From Dichomitus squalens LYAD-421 SS1 (Eukaryota > Basidiomycota > Agaricomycetes > Polyporales > Polyporaceae), in NCBI RefSeq assembly GCF_000275845.1, contig NW_006766939.1, forward strand, positions 67,365-102,372: a DNA stretch of 35,008 nucleotides. Direction: 5' to 3'. The notes under the pieces are model-generated. The model saw nothing but the letters and a program-made list of their open reading frames with translations, searched no databases and was not told the origin of the DNA. Each line of letters opens with the position of its first letter. The stretch's first letter is position 1. Shown here piece after piece: positions 19,986-31,723 of the stretch. The position numbers and the translations under genes were made by a program.

Positions 19986-21694
19986 CCTGGACGCTGCCTC
20001 GCTCTGTGCTCCCTTGGACATCGCCTCGCACCTACCATCTGCTCACCACTTGCTATCATCCTAGTATTCGAATCCCGACTCTTCTCTGCCGCCATTAACG
20101 TCCCGCTCTATGCCACTTCTTCCCATCTGTTTCCCAATCTCTCCCTGCGCCCGGCCTCCCAGTCGATTGGCGTACCTCTTGCTGTCTACATAGCCAGGCC
20201 CTCACAGCGTCGCGGTACATCTATCCTGCTACCCGAAGATATGCTACTGACGCTCCCGTCACCCCTCTCTCACTATCAGGAAATCGTCCTCAACGAGCTC
20301 CGTCACGTTCGTCCTGCCCTGTCATCAGCCTGCGCGATATCCATGTCTTCACCGGATACCTATGACTTGCCTGAACCGGATGCGAGACCCACCAGAGCTC
20401 ACGGTCGGCGCAGGTACAAGGTGAGAGTCGTGTATTCAGTCAATTTGCATCGGACCGACACGTGCGATGTGCTTGTGGGCATCATGGATTCTTACCTTCA
20501 TCTTTTGGTGCATAGCAATCCTCGACATCGCGTCGAGACATGCTCGTGGTACGGAAGTTCTCATGGTCTAGTAGCGAGGGGAAGCTTTGCTTTGTCTACC
20601 CTCTTCGGAGCTGCGGGCTGGGCAGGATGCGATCCCATGTCTTGCGAAACGCGCCTTCCCCCCCTCGGCGAACAGCCAGCGCCATATCGCCTTCAACGAC
20701 CGACGTCCTGCCGCGTCCAGCACCCGCGCGTGTCTGGCCCGTCGCGACCCCTTCTATTACTGGTGCGCCCCTCTGAACCCGCAAGCGACTTCGCACGACA
20801 TCCACGCCCTCGATGGTGACGGCAGCCCCAGCGCCTTGTCCGCAGACGACGCCCGACTGGCCGGCTTCCGTGCGCTTGGGGAGCTCTGCTGTCGCGATGT
20901 CGGGGGGTCTTTCCCACCACCGAAGCCCGACGGCAAATATGGCGGGGCGTTCGGGGTGGAGGTCGCAAATGGCGCGGCGGGCAGGGAGATTGTGGCGATA
21001 GCGCCCGGGCGGCTTGCTTGGGGGTACGTTTTTCTCGTTCTCGCCTTCTTCCACCCTGCCATCTTCCGTACTTCCTGTGCTCGATGTCTTTTTGCTCGAA
21101 CCACCTGTCAATCTCGGTCTTGCGGAGTCGGATGTCGAACTCAGCTCGGTGTCTGGACTTTTGTGTTTCAAGTCGAAGGTCGGTTGTTGATGTATTGGTT
21201 CTTGTACACAGGACAACACACGTTCCGTCTTCAGGTCCTCCTGGACGCGCGCACCCTCGAGATCCGCCGCGAATCTGGGATCCGAAGTCTCTGCAGGCCA
21301 GGGACGTCGACTTAGCCAGGCTACTCGTGACACGCCGCCACCGACGGGCAGCGTTCATGGGTAGCCGTACTCGCTACAGGTCCCCTGTTGTCTACGTACA
21401 CTGCGCACCCTTTCCCCTACAAGCGAATTCGCATCTATGCTATCATTGCATGCAGATCAAATAATGTCCACGACGAGACAATCAGCTTTCTACCTTCCTT
21501 CGCTACGTCCAGGACAAGGTCGTGATGATCCACCCCGCATTCGCCGACATCAACCGTGGCTCCGGCGAGAGAAGGCGTCTCCCACCCCGTTCCCGTATCG
21601 CATTCAGGTCTGGGAGGCAGTACTTGCACATCGCGGAGGACATGTGGTTCCTGTGCGGTACAGGGGCGACCATGGGCGCAGCGTGCATCGTGGA
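19986..21694. repeat. Spacer of unit B, right part
   Basis: Homology to the spacers of units A and C resumes near 19985 (ttggacatcgcctcgcacct). Blocks follow the order seen in unit A: about 20440-20560 (RTDTCDVLVGIMDSYLHLLV); 20690-20790; the conserved small-gene block 20815-21025, here open in one frame; 21090-21320 (GQHTFRLQVLLDARTLEIR); and 21340-21690, ending at gcatcgtgga. Long ORFs exist on both strands at 20587-21333, so neither can be trusted on length. The block is interrupted at 21694 by the CACTA-type element and resumes at 23115. Confidence 0.55.
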
Positions 21695-23114
21695 CACTGA
21701 GCGCCCCGTACTTCGTGTTGACCAAGAAGTTGGGTACTGGTTGATCACGAAGTATCTTCGTGGGTCAACACGAAGGCAATTCGTGGGTCAACACGAAGGC
21801 AATTCGTCTTGCAACGAATAAGCGCGTCGCCACAACTTCATTATTTGATTCGTGATCAGCACGAATTATCTGTTAACGATAACGAAGTCATGCCTGCGGG
21901 TAGCGGGAGTTCGTCCATTGCTCCTGTTCGTCCTGTATTGTTGCCAGATGTCAAACTACTGAGATATTACGTGGAACAAGATATATTTCACTGCAAGAAG
22001 GCGGCGCGGCAGCAATGCTAGCCATGCGCTGATACTACATCCCTACTAGCGACAGCCAATGACACTACCCGATGACCATACACAACCCCTGCTCCTCATC
22101 TCGAGAGCATTCCTGTAACTATCCGCCAGCTGCCCGTGCCCGTCTCAAAGTGGTACCGTTCCTGTGAGTAATGATGTGCAGTTGCATGTCGTGCCGAAGA
22201 GTTCATTTGAGTCGGGCGTGCCAGCCATGCCAGGGCAGGCGGGGCTGGGCTGAATGACAACGACAATGATGAGCGACAATTTGACGAATCGCAAGATAAG
22301 ATATACATACTCTTGGAGAACTGGTTCCTGTGCCGCACCGACTTTGCCGGCTGTTGCGCGTGCCTTGGCATGGTCAGCAACACTTGCTGCGGTGGTCACT
22401 CAGACACCTACTTCGTAGTAGTCCTCCGAATCCCATTCTCCAGCCAACTACATCTCCCTATAGGACCCATGGCCGTGGCTGCAGCTTCCTTGCACAGAGA
22501 GGGTGATGAGGGCATGCCGAAAACCAAAACAGGAGTCCCTGGCGAGCGAGGGAGGGCTAGGTGCGGACAGCTGACTGAATTAGCTGTACGAAGGACAGAG
22601 GGAGAACGCACTAGATCGCATCGCTAATTTCTGACTAAGAGACCTAGAAAAAGTGACGTGTTAGTAGATGGGTAGCCTTGAGCAGCCGAGACCAAGACAC
22701 TGCTAAAGCGGAGATGGACCCAAGACTGCAGACACAGAAGATTGCAGATATAGCAAACAAGCCTAGCCAGCACAGTATCAGCCCCAGTCATGGCAGAAAC
22801 AGTCCAGATATTCAAGACAGGACACTCGACCGAGGATGGGAGCGACAACAACACAACGCGGCAGAGGAACGATGCGACGTGGAACACGATTGGCGTCGAG
22901 GTTAAGGGCAGGCAGGAAATGACTTCGCAAGTACTGTCAGTGCCGCTGGGAACTTCGTGGTACCCCGAAGATAATTCGTGTACACTACATACTGATCGCA
23001 TCACGAATTTTGTCACGACGATAGAGTACTACGAAGTTGCCACGAAGATGGGAGGCAACTTCGGGGTCCCCTTACTTATCTTCGTGGTCAACACGAAGTA
23101 CCGGGCGCATAGTG
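21695..23114. mobile_element. CACTA-type (EnSpm/CMC) non-autonomous DNA transposon, 1420 bp
   Basis: The ends are 35-bp terminal inverted repeats, 21695-21729 and 23080-23114, matching at 31 of 35 positions. They begin CACTGAGCGCC and CACTATGCGCC and share the internal GTACTTCGTGTTGACCA. GGA flanks both sides (21692-21694, 23115-23117). Removing the element and one GGA restores gcatcgtggagcgcactcgg, matching the unit A spacer near 10293 (gcatcgtgaagcacactcgg). CACT termini with a 3-bp duplication are diagnostic of the CACTA superfamily. Subterminal regions are full of ttcgtg/cacgaa motifs. There is no transposase ORF. The interior (21900-22950) has only short ORFs, one a possible captured minus-strand fragment (KARATAGKVGAAQEPVLQE, 22313-22375) followed by a gtatgt donor-like site. 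Confidence 0.8.
21757..21802. repeat. Two 23-bp subterminal tandem repeats
   Basis: The unit ttcgtgggtcaacacgaagg plus caa occurs twice head-to-tail (21757-21779, 21780-21802) and contains the imperfect palindrome ttcgtg...cacgaa. Related motifs recur inside both TIRs and near the right end (23029-23062). In CACTA elements such subterminal repeats are transposase or DNA-binding-protein sites (family knowledge). Confidence 0.75.
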
Positions 23115-23523
23115 GGAGCGCACTCGGTGCCTTGGATGCCGTGAGGCGGATGCGCTCGCTCTTGGTTTCTCATTGTGCATTGCCATTGCACCATGTCGTG
23201 GGGGGCGGTTGCATGCTTTCCTGGTTGGGTGTCTGCGATGGGGTGCGATATAGGTCGTAACGATGGTCGAGACCCGTATCCCGTGTACTTTGGCAGAAAA
23301 TGACCATGCACCGCAGCATTCACCGCCTGGTTTGTGCATGTTCCGCGCATTCAATGACAAACAGACTTGCCGCAGTTGCAATTTCGCGGTGTTGCTGTAC
23401 CCAGAAGTGTCGAGGCGGTCCACAATGTACGCAATGATGTACAGCACGAGATTCCTAAGAGATGATTGCGGCGATGACGAGTACTTCTTGCTACTGACGC
23501 GGTGAAGTGCGGAGTCCATGCTT
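23115..23523. repeat. End of unit B spacer
   Basis: Continues the spacer interrupted at 21694. The block ggatgcgctcgctcttggtttc resembles the unit A spacer near 10338, followed by accgcctggtttgtgcatg and the upstream region common to genes A-C. No gene. Confidence 0.5.
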
Positions 23524-23661
23524 TGGATGCGAAGTCTTCTCTGTCAAACTCAGAAACTGCGCCCCATGGGCACAGCCTGATCAAAAGACGCTGTCTTACT
23601 CGTCCCTAGTCCCTCTAGAGCCTATCGTTCCACACCAGCGAAACTTGCTCTCAACGCACCC
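23524..23661 (+). promoter_or_regulatory. Conserved 5' flank of gene C
   Basis: This is the same roughly 130-bp conserved block as before genes A and B, ending ctcaacgcaccc directly before the ATG. It differs from gene B at scattered positions only. Confidence 0.45.
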
Positions 23662-25945
23662 ATGTTTCCAAACAACGACCTCCTGAACTCCTCGCATCCC
23701 TCGCCCTCGAATCCGCCCACCATGCAGTCCCTCGCGCTCCCAGTGGAGGTCATCGAGGGCATCATCGACCGCTGCTCTGATCACACGAAGATACTGCTTG
23801 CCTTCGCTCTCACCTGCCACGACCTCCATCCTCGTAGCATCCTCGTCCTATTCACGGACGTCCGCCCTCGCAGCAGGAAAAAGCTCTTTGATCTCTGTGA
23901 CGTGCTCAAGGCGAAGCCCGAGCGTCAGCCTTTCGTGCGATCTCTGTCGATTTGGTGGAAGGATTTTGCTCCATACCCTCTGCTGTCTATTCTGCCTACT
24001 CTTCGTCATATAACGTTTATCTGGGGCGATATCAATCCAATACCATGCCACCCTTCCACTCTACTCTGCTGCAGGCTATCCGGGATCGGGATCGGGAGCC
24101 TGACTATCAAAGGGGTTTTATTCTCGACTTGCACCGCTTTCCTCCAGTTCCTTGCCTCATTCCCGAGCACCGAACACCTCACATGCGATTGGCTGCGCAT
24201 AAGACAAAAAGGCGAAGCGAGCCCATTGGTGCAAAAGAGTCTGTCTCGCCAACTGCGTCTGAGAACGTTGGATGTGAGTGTTGTGATTGGTTGTCTCCGT
24301 GTTGTTTCTTGAGTGTGACTTCGACTCCTCTTCCAACAGATACTTCCCTACGTAGACGAGGAGTTCACGAAATCATTGCTCGGGATAGGTCCACCGGTGA
24401 CTCCCGCTTCGCTTCCCACCCTCAACCGTCATCGTTCGTATTTCAATTCTTCTCACAATCCCTGCAATCTCATCGCACGCATTAGAAACATCGCCCACAC
24501 TCCCTCAGTTATCAGACGGGACCTATGAGGTCTCGTTCACATTGCAGATAGATGCTTCGACGGACGAGATCAAACGCGCTGTGGAAATCTTGGCAGGTCC
24601 GGTAGCAATGAAGATCAGCACCGTCACTGTGTTCCTCCGGCATGATGACGTTAGCAAGCTATATCGCGAATGCCGTCGACCTGCAAACCTGGAGTTTTAT
24701 GCAGCACTGGAGAAGATCCTCAGTAAATACCCCGCCCATCGTGTGGTACTCGCAGTAAATGGTGGCCTTTGCTTGAATATGCGGAAGACAATTTCTGGGA
24801 TGGAGGAATTCAGAAGGTGCTTTCCCAGAGAAAGTGAGCACTGGTCGCTTGCAGAAGAGCCCAGATACTGTGAGCCTCATTCACCAACCATTGTGCTAAG
24901 CTAGAGGTTGACTTGCGTAGCTGGAAGACCCGGGCATGACTCGTGGGTCTCTGCACTTGTTGTCTCCCCAGACGGGCGATGGGTAGCGACGGCCTCCTAT
25001 GATTCCACGATCATCCTGTGGGATGCCCGAGCTGCCTGCATCTCGCAAGAGTGGTTCGCACACGATGACAGGGTCAATAGTCTCGCGTTCTCACCAGACG
25101 GTCGATACCTCGCGTCCGCAGGTCACGATAAGGTGGTGATCTGGGACATCAGCGGTAGCTCACACCAAGTTGCCACCCTCGAAGGTCACACACGTACCGT
25201 TAAAGACTGCACTTGGTCAGGAAATGGTGCTTACATTGCATCCCGACAGTACGACGGCGATATACGACTCTGGGATGGACGAACATTCCAACCGCTACCC
25301 TTTCAAAGCCCCAGCAAGAAGACATGGATCAAGCCCCTGTTTTCACCTGGCAGCCGCTGGCTTCTCTTCCACGATTATGAGAGCTGTGGTGTTTGGGATA
25401 TGGCGTCTGGCACATACCTTCCGCTCCCATTCGAGGGAAACTTCCAGGCTGAATATGCCTCAACAGCCGCATTCAGCCCAGAGAGCACCCACGTCGCTGT
25501 TGGATACGAGGGGTGGATCCGCGTTTGGGACATGGAGACAAGGCAGGAGCCTCTGCTCTGGAAGGCACACACAGATCAGATCCGAGATGCAACCTTTTCC
25601 CCAGACGGTCGACTGCTGCTCTCAGCCTCGTATGACCGTACAGTGAAGACCTGGGATGTACGCAGTGGTGCCCTGATCCACGTGCTTGGGGAACACAAGG
25701 GTGGGGTGCACAAGGCGGGCTTCTCCCCGTGCGGGAAGTATATCGCCTCTGCATCTTGGGATAGGACGGTGAGGGTATGGAGGACGAGAGATGGATGTTG
25801 CCTTGCGACGCTCTCCGACCACGGTGACTCAGTCTTGCACGTTACATATATTCCTGACGGGACAATGTTGTGGTCTGCAGGATGGCACGGGACTGTGTTG
25901 GGTCGCCGCGTACAGGACTTTATGCTGGACGAATCCAAGTTTTGA
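23662..25945 (+). CDS. Gene C: F-box / WD40-repeat protein, four exons
   Basis: Proposed exons are 23662-24273, 24340-24433, 24516-24869 and 24921-25945, giving 694 residues. Introns are 66, 82 and 51 nt (gtgagt...caacag, gttcgt...ttatcag, gtgagc...gcgtag), in the same places and phases as A and B. The F-box begins near residue 25 with LPVEVIEGIIDRCSDHTKIL, and a Cys-His-Asp (TCHDLHPRSI) replaces the Cys-Arg-Asp of A and B. The linker resembles gene B. Eight WD40 repeats follow; the last three differ from A and B (GALIHVLGEHKGGVHKAGF, GDSVLHVTYIPDG) and match the inverted pseudogene instead. The C-terminus is DESKF where B has DESEF. Probably a functional SCF-type adaptor; target unknown. It sits directly after the CACTA-bearing spacer, oriented like A and B. 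Confidence 0.83.
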
Positions 25946-28759
25946 ATAGAATTGTGCAGTGAATTATCTACCCCCGTCCCCCGCGCATCCCATACGTCTG
26001 CATCACAATGTACTACGTATATATGCTTACCGGTCTCGATCTTGCCTCAGATATTCCATGTAGCTTCATTTACGATCCGTACAACTGTCGTTCCCGTAGA
26101 TTTTTGCCCTACGTCTTGTACCTGCTTCATCACACACAAACCCCTTCTGATGATGCAGCGATGGATTGCACAAGCTTGATCCGTGTCCATCTCGAAAGTC
26201 AAATCATGCGCCATGATATGTTTACGGACATATATGGTGGAAAGCCTATCTACTCCTACAGTCCTTCAGAATCGCGTGGGAAAAATGCTTGCAACTAACA
26301 TTGAGATATCATGAACGATCCTCGTCGTTTCGCTCTCCCGTCCCGAGGCGGAGGAATATACGACAATGGCAATCCCGCGTCGACGGCCTGACGTGCCTAC
26401 GCGAATGCCGTCAGTGGTCGTACAGCGCCCACAATGTCTGACCTTTCCTCGATTAATGCGACGCGAAGCGGTCTATCCCGAAGACGTGCTCCCTCCGACC
26501 AGACTGCAAGCTGCGACGCCACACAAACAGCGTCCAGCAGCTGACAGGGCCCACAGTCCAGATCTCGCTCTCTTTCATCGCCCTCACTGACAGGGACCTA
26601 CAGGTTTTCCGCTCTTTGCGGCCGGTGTTGGCCCGAAGGGTCTGCGATGTCCGCGCAATGCTATCGAGCAATTCAGCCGAAAAAATCATGTGAAGACCAC
26701 TCACTGGCATCTTGCTTGAGGCGGCGCGCGTTGTGCCGCCGAGGCACATGCGTTGCAACGGGTGCGGAGAGAATCGTCAAAAGGGATGTCAGATAATCCG
26801 CAAAGACTGCAGCAAAAGGGGGGAACTCGACTGTGTCGGATGCTGCTGACTTGCATGCATTCAGGAAGTATGATGGTCGTGGACGTAAAACGAGTACCTA
26901 CACTGGCAGAACACATTGACCACGTCTTCCTAGAATAAGGCACCCGTCATTCGCGATCATCAGACCTGTGACTCAAGCACTGCGGCGTCCGCAGGGCACG
27001 CAATGACGAACTCACCTGTGAGAGCAGTGAGAAGCAAGTGCCAGAAAAGGCAACCGGCGTGGTAGGACCCAGAATATGAGTACTCCCCTTGGTTGTCACC
27101 GACCATGCAGTATACGCTTTCTTAGATACAACCTGGACAGCCGCGTGTCTACTTCGGGGTCGCGACTGAAGGAGACAGTTGAGCTCGCCTAGAAAGAGTG
27201 ATGAGAGCGGGCATGTGCGACCGGAGATAGCCTGATGAAAGGTGCGTTAGGCGACACGCCCACTGTTACGCAGGACTCATAGCTGTGGAGTGAGAGGACG
27301 GTCGGAGCGCAGTGGATCATGACAAGCAACGGCGAAGGCAAAAGCTCCGGAGCGTTCGGCCCGGGACGTGGCCCGCTTTTAAGCACCTGACAGGGACTCG
27401 CAGTCTGTGCTCGCCTGCTTTAGCTTGGACATCGCCTCACACCTACCATCTGCTTTCTTGCCCGAACCGGATACGAGAACCGTCGTCAGAGGTCATGTTT
27501 GGAGCAGGTGGAAGGTGAGGCTCGTGCATTTAGCCAATACTATGCGTCGTACTGACACGTGCGATGTGCTTGTAGATCTCGTCGACTCTTGCTTTCATGT
27601 GTTGGCATTGTGTGTAAGGATCCTGAACATCGCTTTGAGTCACGCTCGTGGTACGGAATCCGATGGCCCTGGTAGCTAGGAGGAGGTTTTGCGTCATTTA
27701 CCCTCTCCGGAGCTGTGGCCTGGACGGGATGCGATCGACCAACTGCACCTTTGGCTTGCGAAGACGTACCTTTCTCACCTGCACCTTCTCCTTCTTATAT
27801 CCTTGGAACGGCACAGACTACTCCTGAGTCGCAGCCAACAGTCCACGCCATATTGTCTCCAACCATCAACCTTCTACCGCGGCCAGCACCCTCGAATGCT
27901 GTGACGGGTGCTCCCCTGACCATCCTCGACACACCTACCTGGTACCGTATACAGCAAAGATTGAAACTGCCTATGTCATCCACGCCCTTGTCGGTCATCG
28001 TGTCTTCAGCTTCTGGTCCGCACGTGGCGCTTGACTGGCCAACTTCCCTTCGCTCGATGAACCCTGCTATTGCAAAATCAGAGGATCGTCCCAGCACCAA
28101 AACCGGCCTTGAATCTTACAGCATATATGGCGGGGGCGTTCGGGCAGGCGAACGCGAATGGTGTGGCGCCCGGGGAGATCACGGCGATAGCGCACGAGCC
28201 GCTTGGTTGGAAGAGGCGTAACAGGTACGTCCTCGTTCTCGCCTTCTTCCACCCTACTATCTTCCTATCCTGCCCATATTTCCCCTGCTGGACGTCTTCT
28301 TCTCGAAACACCCATTGATCTCGTTTTTGCGGAGTCAGACGTCGAATTCAGCTTAGTGTCTGGAGTCCAGCGTTCTGAGTCGGTGATTGGAAGCTGATGT
28401 ATTGTTACTTGTACATAGGACAACAGACCTACCGTCTCCAGGTTCTCCCGGACGCGCGCACTCTCTCGATCCGCTGCGAAGGTGAAACCAAAGTCTCTGC
28501 AGGCGAAGGGACGTCGACTTCGTCAGGCTACCCACGATACACCGCTGCCTACGAGCGGCACTCATGGGTGATGCCAGATGGTGCTCGCTACATACCCCCC
28601 CTGTCATCTACGTACACCGCGCACTCTTCACCCGAGCTGATTCACATCCACGCTATCCTGACATACAGATCGGACACGGTCCACGACGAGACAATTAGTT
28701 CTCCGACGACTAGCCCGCCATCAACCGTGGCTCCGGCGAGAGAAGGCGTCTCCCACCCC
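25946..28759. repeat. Spacer of unit C, ending at an orientation switch
   Basis: Collinear with the unit A spacer: shared tactacgtatatatgctta block at 26010; conserved downstream block 26400-26720 (GPTVQISLSFIALTDRDLQV); ttggacatcgcctcacacct at 27427; RTDTCDVLVDLVDSCFHVLA at 27550-27610; the small-gene block 27990-28225 (AGAFGQANANGVAPGEITAI) followed by the ggtacgtcc donor-like site; then GQQTYRLQVLPDARTLSIR at about 28418. Some frames stay open for more than 100 codons (28397-28846) but cross the junction into inverted sequence, so they are not trusted. Similarity to unit B (21560-21590, gagaaggcgtctcccacccc) stops at 28759. Confidence 0.6.
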
Positions 28760-30786
28760 AATTGGCCATCGAACTCCTTTGCGGCTCTCCGGCGGCCGAG
28801 AAGATGTCCAGCCAAACGCCTGCTGCTCACCTCGTGCAGTCCGTAGCGGATACACACTCGATATCTTGGTGAGTCAGGCGTGCGGGGATATCGCGTACCT
28901 CATGTTCACAACCGGATGAAGCTACGGATTCACTCCTGGCCTATACCTCCCTTGGCGCTCCACCCGCTCCCCGTCTCCCGCTGCCCCATCCACCCGTAAG
29001 CGCGATCCGCGCTCCCAACGTCCGGCACGCCTTGCCCGTTTTCACCACCGCCGCTTCCGAACCTCACCCGGTTTACGTTTACGCAGCCCACCACCTGCCC
29101 CCAAGCTTCCCCCCGCGGCCGCGTCCTATGCCCTACCGACGATCACCGCCCTTCCCCAGCGTGTGCCCGCTGCGGAGGCCGGACGCAGACGTCGGGCACA
29201 CGCTGCGCTCGGCTGTCAGGCGTTGGGAGAGCTTGCATGAAAGGGGCTGCATGCTCCAGAGCGAGATACTGACAGCGGTGGTGGAGGGAGAGGTCCCGAT
29301 TTGGGTACAGCAGATTCAAGAGCGAGCGATATGAAGCGAGTCGACGTTGCAGTGCGGGACGACGGGCGTCGGGGGGAGACGACTGCTCCCAGGCGCTAAC
29401 AAGCGGGCCGCGTCCCGGACTAAACCCCTCCCTCTGCTCTTTGCCTTGGACATCTCTGTGCTCTACCACTACCCCGGACGTTTCATCGCCGGTATTTGTC
29501 GTGATGCACTGTTCTTGGACAGACCTCTCATTCTACAACCATGAATGCTGCGCGCGATCGTAGCTTGTCGCCTAATGCACCCTTGCACGAGTCTTTCTCT
29601 GCACATGCCCGCTCTCGTCACTCTTCCTGGGCGAGCTCAACCGTCTTCTTCAGTCGCGAACTCGACATTGACACGCATCTGCTTAGGTGGGGTCTCGTAC
29701 AGCGTATAGCAGATGCTCGGGGAAGTTAAGGTGAGTCATATTCCAGGTCCAACCGCGCCGGTGTCTGAAGGATTCATCTTTCCTGGCACTTGCTTCTCAA
29801 TGTTCTCACCGGTGAGTTCGTCGTCGCATTCCCTGTGGACGCCGCAGTGCTCGAGTCACAGGTCTGATGACGGCGAATGACTGATACCTTATACTAGGGT
29901 AACGTTTCTGCGAATATAGGTACTCGTTCTGTGTTTACCACCATCCTTCCTGAATGCATCTGTCACATACCTTCCGACGATTTTCCCCACATCCGCTGCA
30001 ACGCATGTGCCTTGGCTGCACAACACGCGCGGCCTCAAGCAAGAGGACAGCGAGTGGTCTTGTTCACAGAATATCCGGCCGAGTTTTTCGATAGCGTCGC
30101 GCGCGTGTCGCAGATCGGTGCAGAGGTCCTGTAAATCGCCGTTAGGGAGCGCGACAAACGGGAGCGAGATCTGGACTGTGGGCCCTGTCCACTGCTGGAA
30201 GCCGTTGGTGTGGCGTCGCAGCTTGCAGTCTGGTCGGAGGGGGCACGTTTTCGGGATAGACCGCTTCGCGTCGCATTAATCGAGGAAGCGGAAGACATTG
30301 TGGGCGCTGTACGACCACTGATGGCATTCGCGTAGGCACGCTACGCCGTCAACGGTGGATTGCCGTTGTCGTAGATCCCTCGGCCTCGGGACTGGAGAAG
30401 GAAACGATGACATTCGTTCATGATGTCTCATTGCTAGTTGCAGGCTTTGCTATCTCACACGATTTCGAAGGACTGTCGGATCGTATAAGCTCTCCACCCG
30501 GTATGTTCGTAAAGATTTCTGGCGCATGAATTGACTTCTCAGATCGACATGGAGCAAGCTTGTGCAATCCATCGCTGCATCATCAGAAAGGATTTGTGTG
30601 TGATGAAGCAGATACAAGACGTAGGGCAAAAATCTACGGGAACGACAGTTGTACGGATCGTAAACGAAGCTACATGGAATATTTGATGCGAGATCGAAAC
30701 CGGTGAACATGTATATATAGTACATCACGATGCAGACATATCGGATGCACGGGGATGGGTGTATTCGATTCGCTGTACAACTCTAC
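28760..30786 (-). repeat. Inverted copy of unit B spacer
   Basis: Read on the minus strand this follows the broken WD40 copy and matches unit B from about 13150 to 14949, then 16962-17055 and 19527-19690. It contains the conserved downstream block (29960-30340) and the insertion-complex exon (29160-29320). It lacks the 2008-bp TIR element (empty site at 29011-29030) and about 2.5 kb of the GC-rich, NmrA-containing DNA. No intact gene. Confidence 0.65.
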
Positions 30787-31723
30787 TCAAAATTCGGATT
30801 CGCCCGGCATGCAATCCTGAACACGGCGACCCAAAACAGTCCCGTTCCGTGCTGCAGACCACAGCATTGTCCCGTCGGGAGTATATGTAACGTGCAAGAC
30901 TGAGTCACCGTGGTCGGAGAGCGTCGCAAGGCAACATCCATCGCTTGTCCTCCACACCCTCACCGTCCCGTCATACGATGCAGAGGCGATATACTTCCCG
31001 CACGGGGAGAAGCGCGCCTTGGGCACCCAATTCTCGTGTCCCTCAAGCACGTGGATCAGGGCACCAGTGCGTGCATCCCACGTCTTCGCTGTCTTGTCGT
31101 TCGAGGCTGAGAGCAGCAGCCGACCATCCGGGGAAAAGGCCACATCGGTGACGCCACCTGTGTCATCCTTGCAGAGCAGAGGCTCCTGCCTTGTCCCTAT
31201 GTCCCAAACGCGGATCCTCCCATTACGGTATCCAACGGCGACGTGGGTGCTCTCTGGGCTGAATGCGGCTGTTGAGGCATATTCAGCCTGGAAGTTTCCC
31301 TCGAATGGGAGCGGAAGGTATGTGCCAGACACCATATCCCAAACGCCACAGCTCTCATAATCGTGGAAGAGAAGCCAGTGGCTGTCAGGTGAAAACAGGG
31401 GCTCCATGATTGCTTGCTTGCTGGGGCATTGAAAGCGTAGCGGTTGGAATGTGCGTCCATCCCAGAGCCGCACGTCGTACTCGTACTACGTCGTGGGATG
31501 CAATGTAAGCACCGTCTCCCGACCAGCCGATGACGGAAGTTTGACCTTCGAGGGTGGCAACTTGGTGTGAGCTACCGCTGATGTCCCAGATTGCCACCTT
31601 CTCGCCACCTGCGGACGCGAGGTATCGACCGTCTGGTGAGAACGCGAGACTATTGACCCTGTCATCGTGGGCGAACCACTCTTGCGAGATGCAGGAAGCT
31701 CGGGCATCCCACAGGATGATCGT
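30787..31723 (-). pseudogene. Inverted F-box/WD40 copy, frameshifted and cut by an LTR element
   Basis: The minus strand encodes the WD40 part of a fourth gene copy, ending PGESEF-stop at 30787. From 31473 down it is open and carries about five repeats (for example FSPDGRLLLSASNDKTAKTW, TPDGTMLWSAARNGTVLG). At about 31474-31489 four extra bases shift the frame: gtagtacgagtacgac stands where gene B has twelve bases. Further upstream the gene frame continues (FSPDGRYLASAGGEKVAIWD), with three residues missing in the following linker. Homology stops at 31723 inside the codons for IILWD; the F-box and linker exons are absent here and may lie beyond the inserted retrotransposon. The sequence is a mosaic of gene B-like and gene C-like repeats. 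Non-functional as it stands. Confidence 0.85.

Noticed and set aside
19617..20819. A 400-codon plus-strand ORF
   Set aside because: It spans the border between the insertion complex and the ordinary spacer, is Arg/Pro/Ser-rich as expected from GC-rich non-coding DNA, and has no matching open frame in the other units.
20587..21333. Overlapping long ORFs on both strands (242 and 245 codons)
   Set aside because: Both strands are open over the same interval. Homologous intervals in units A and C are interrupted, so ORF length alone is not evidence.
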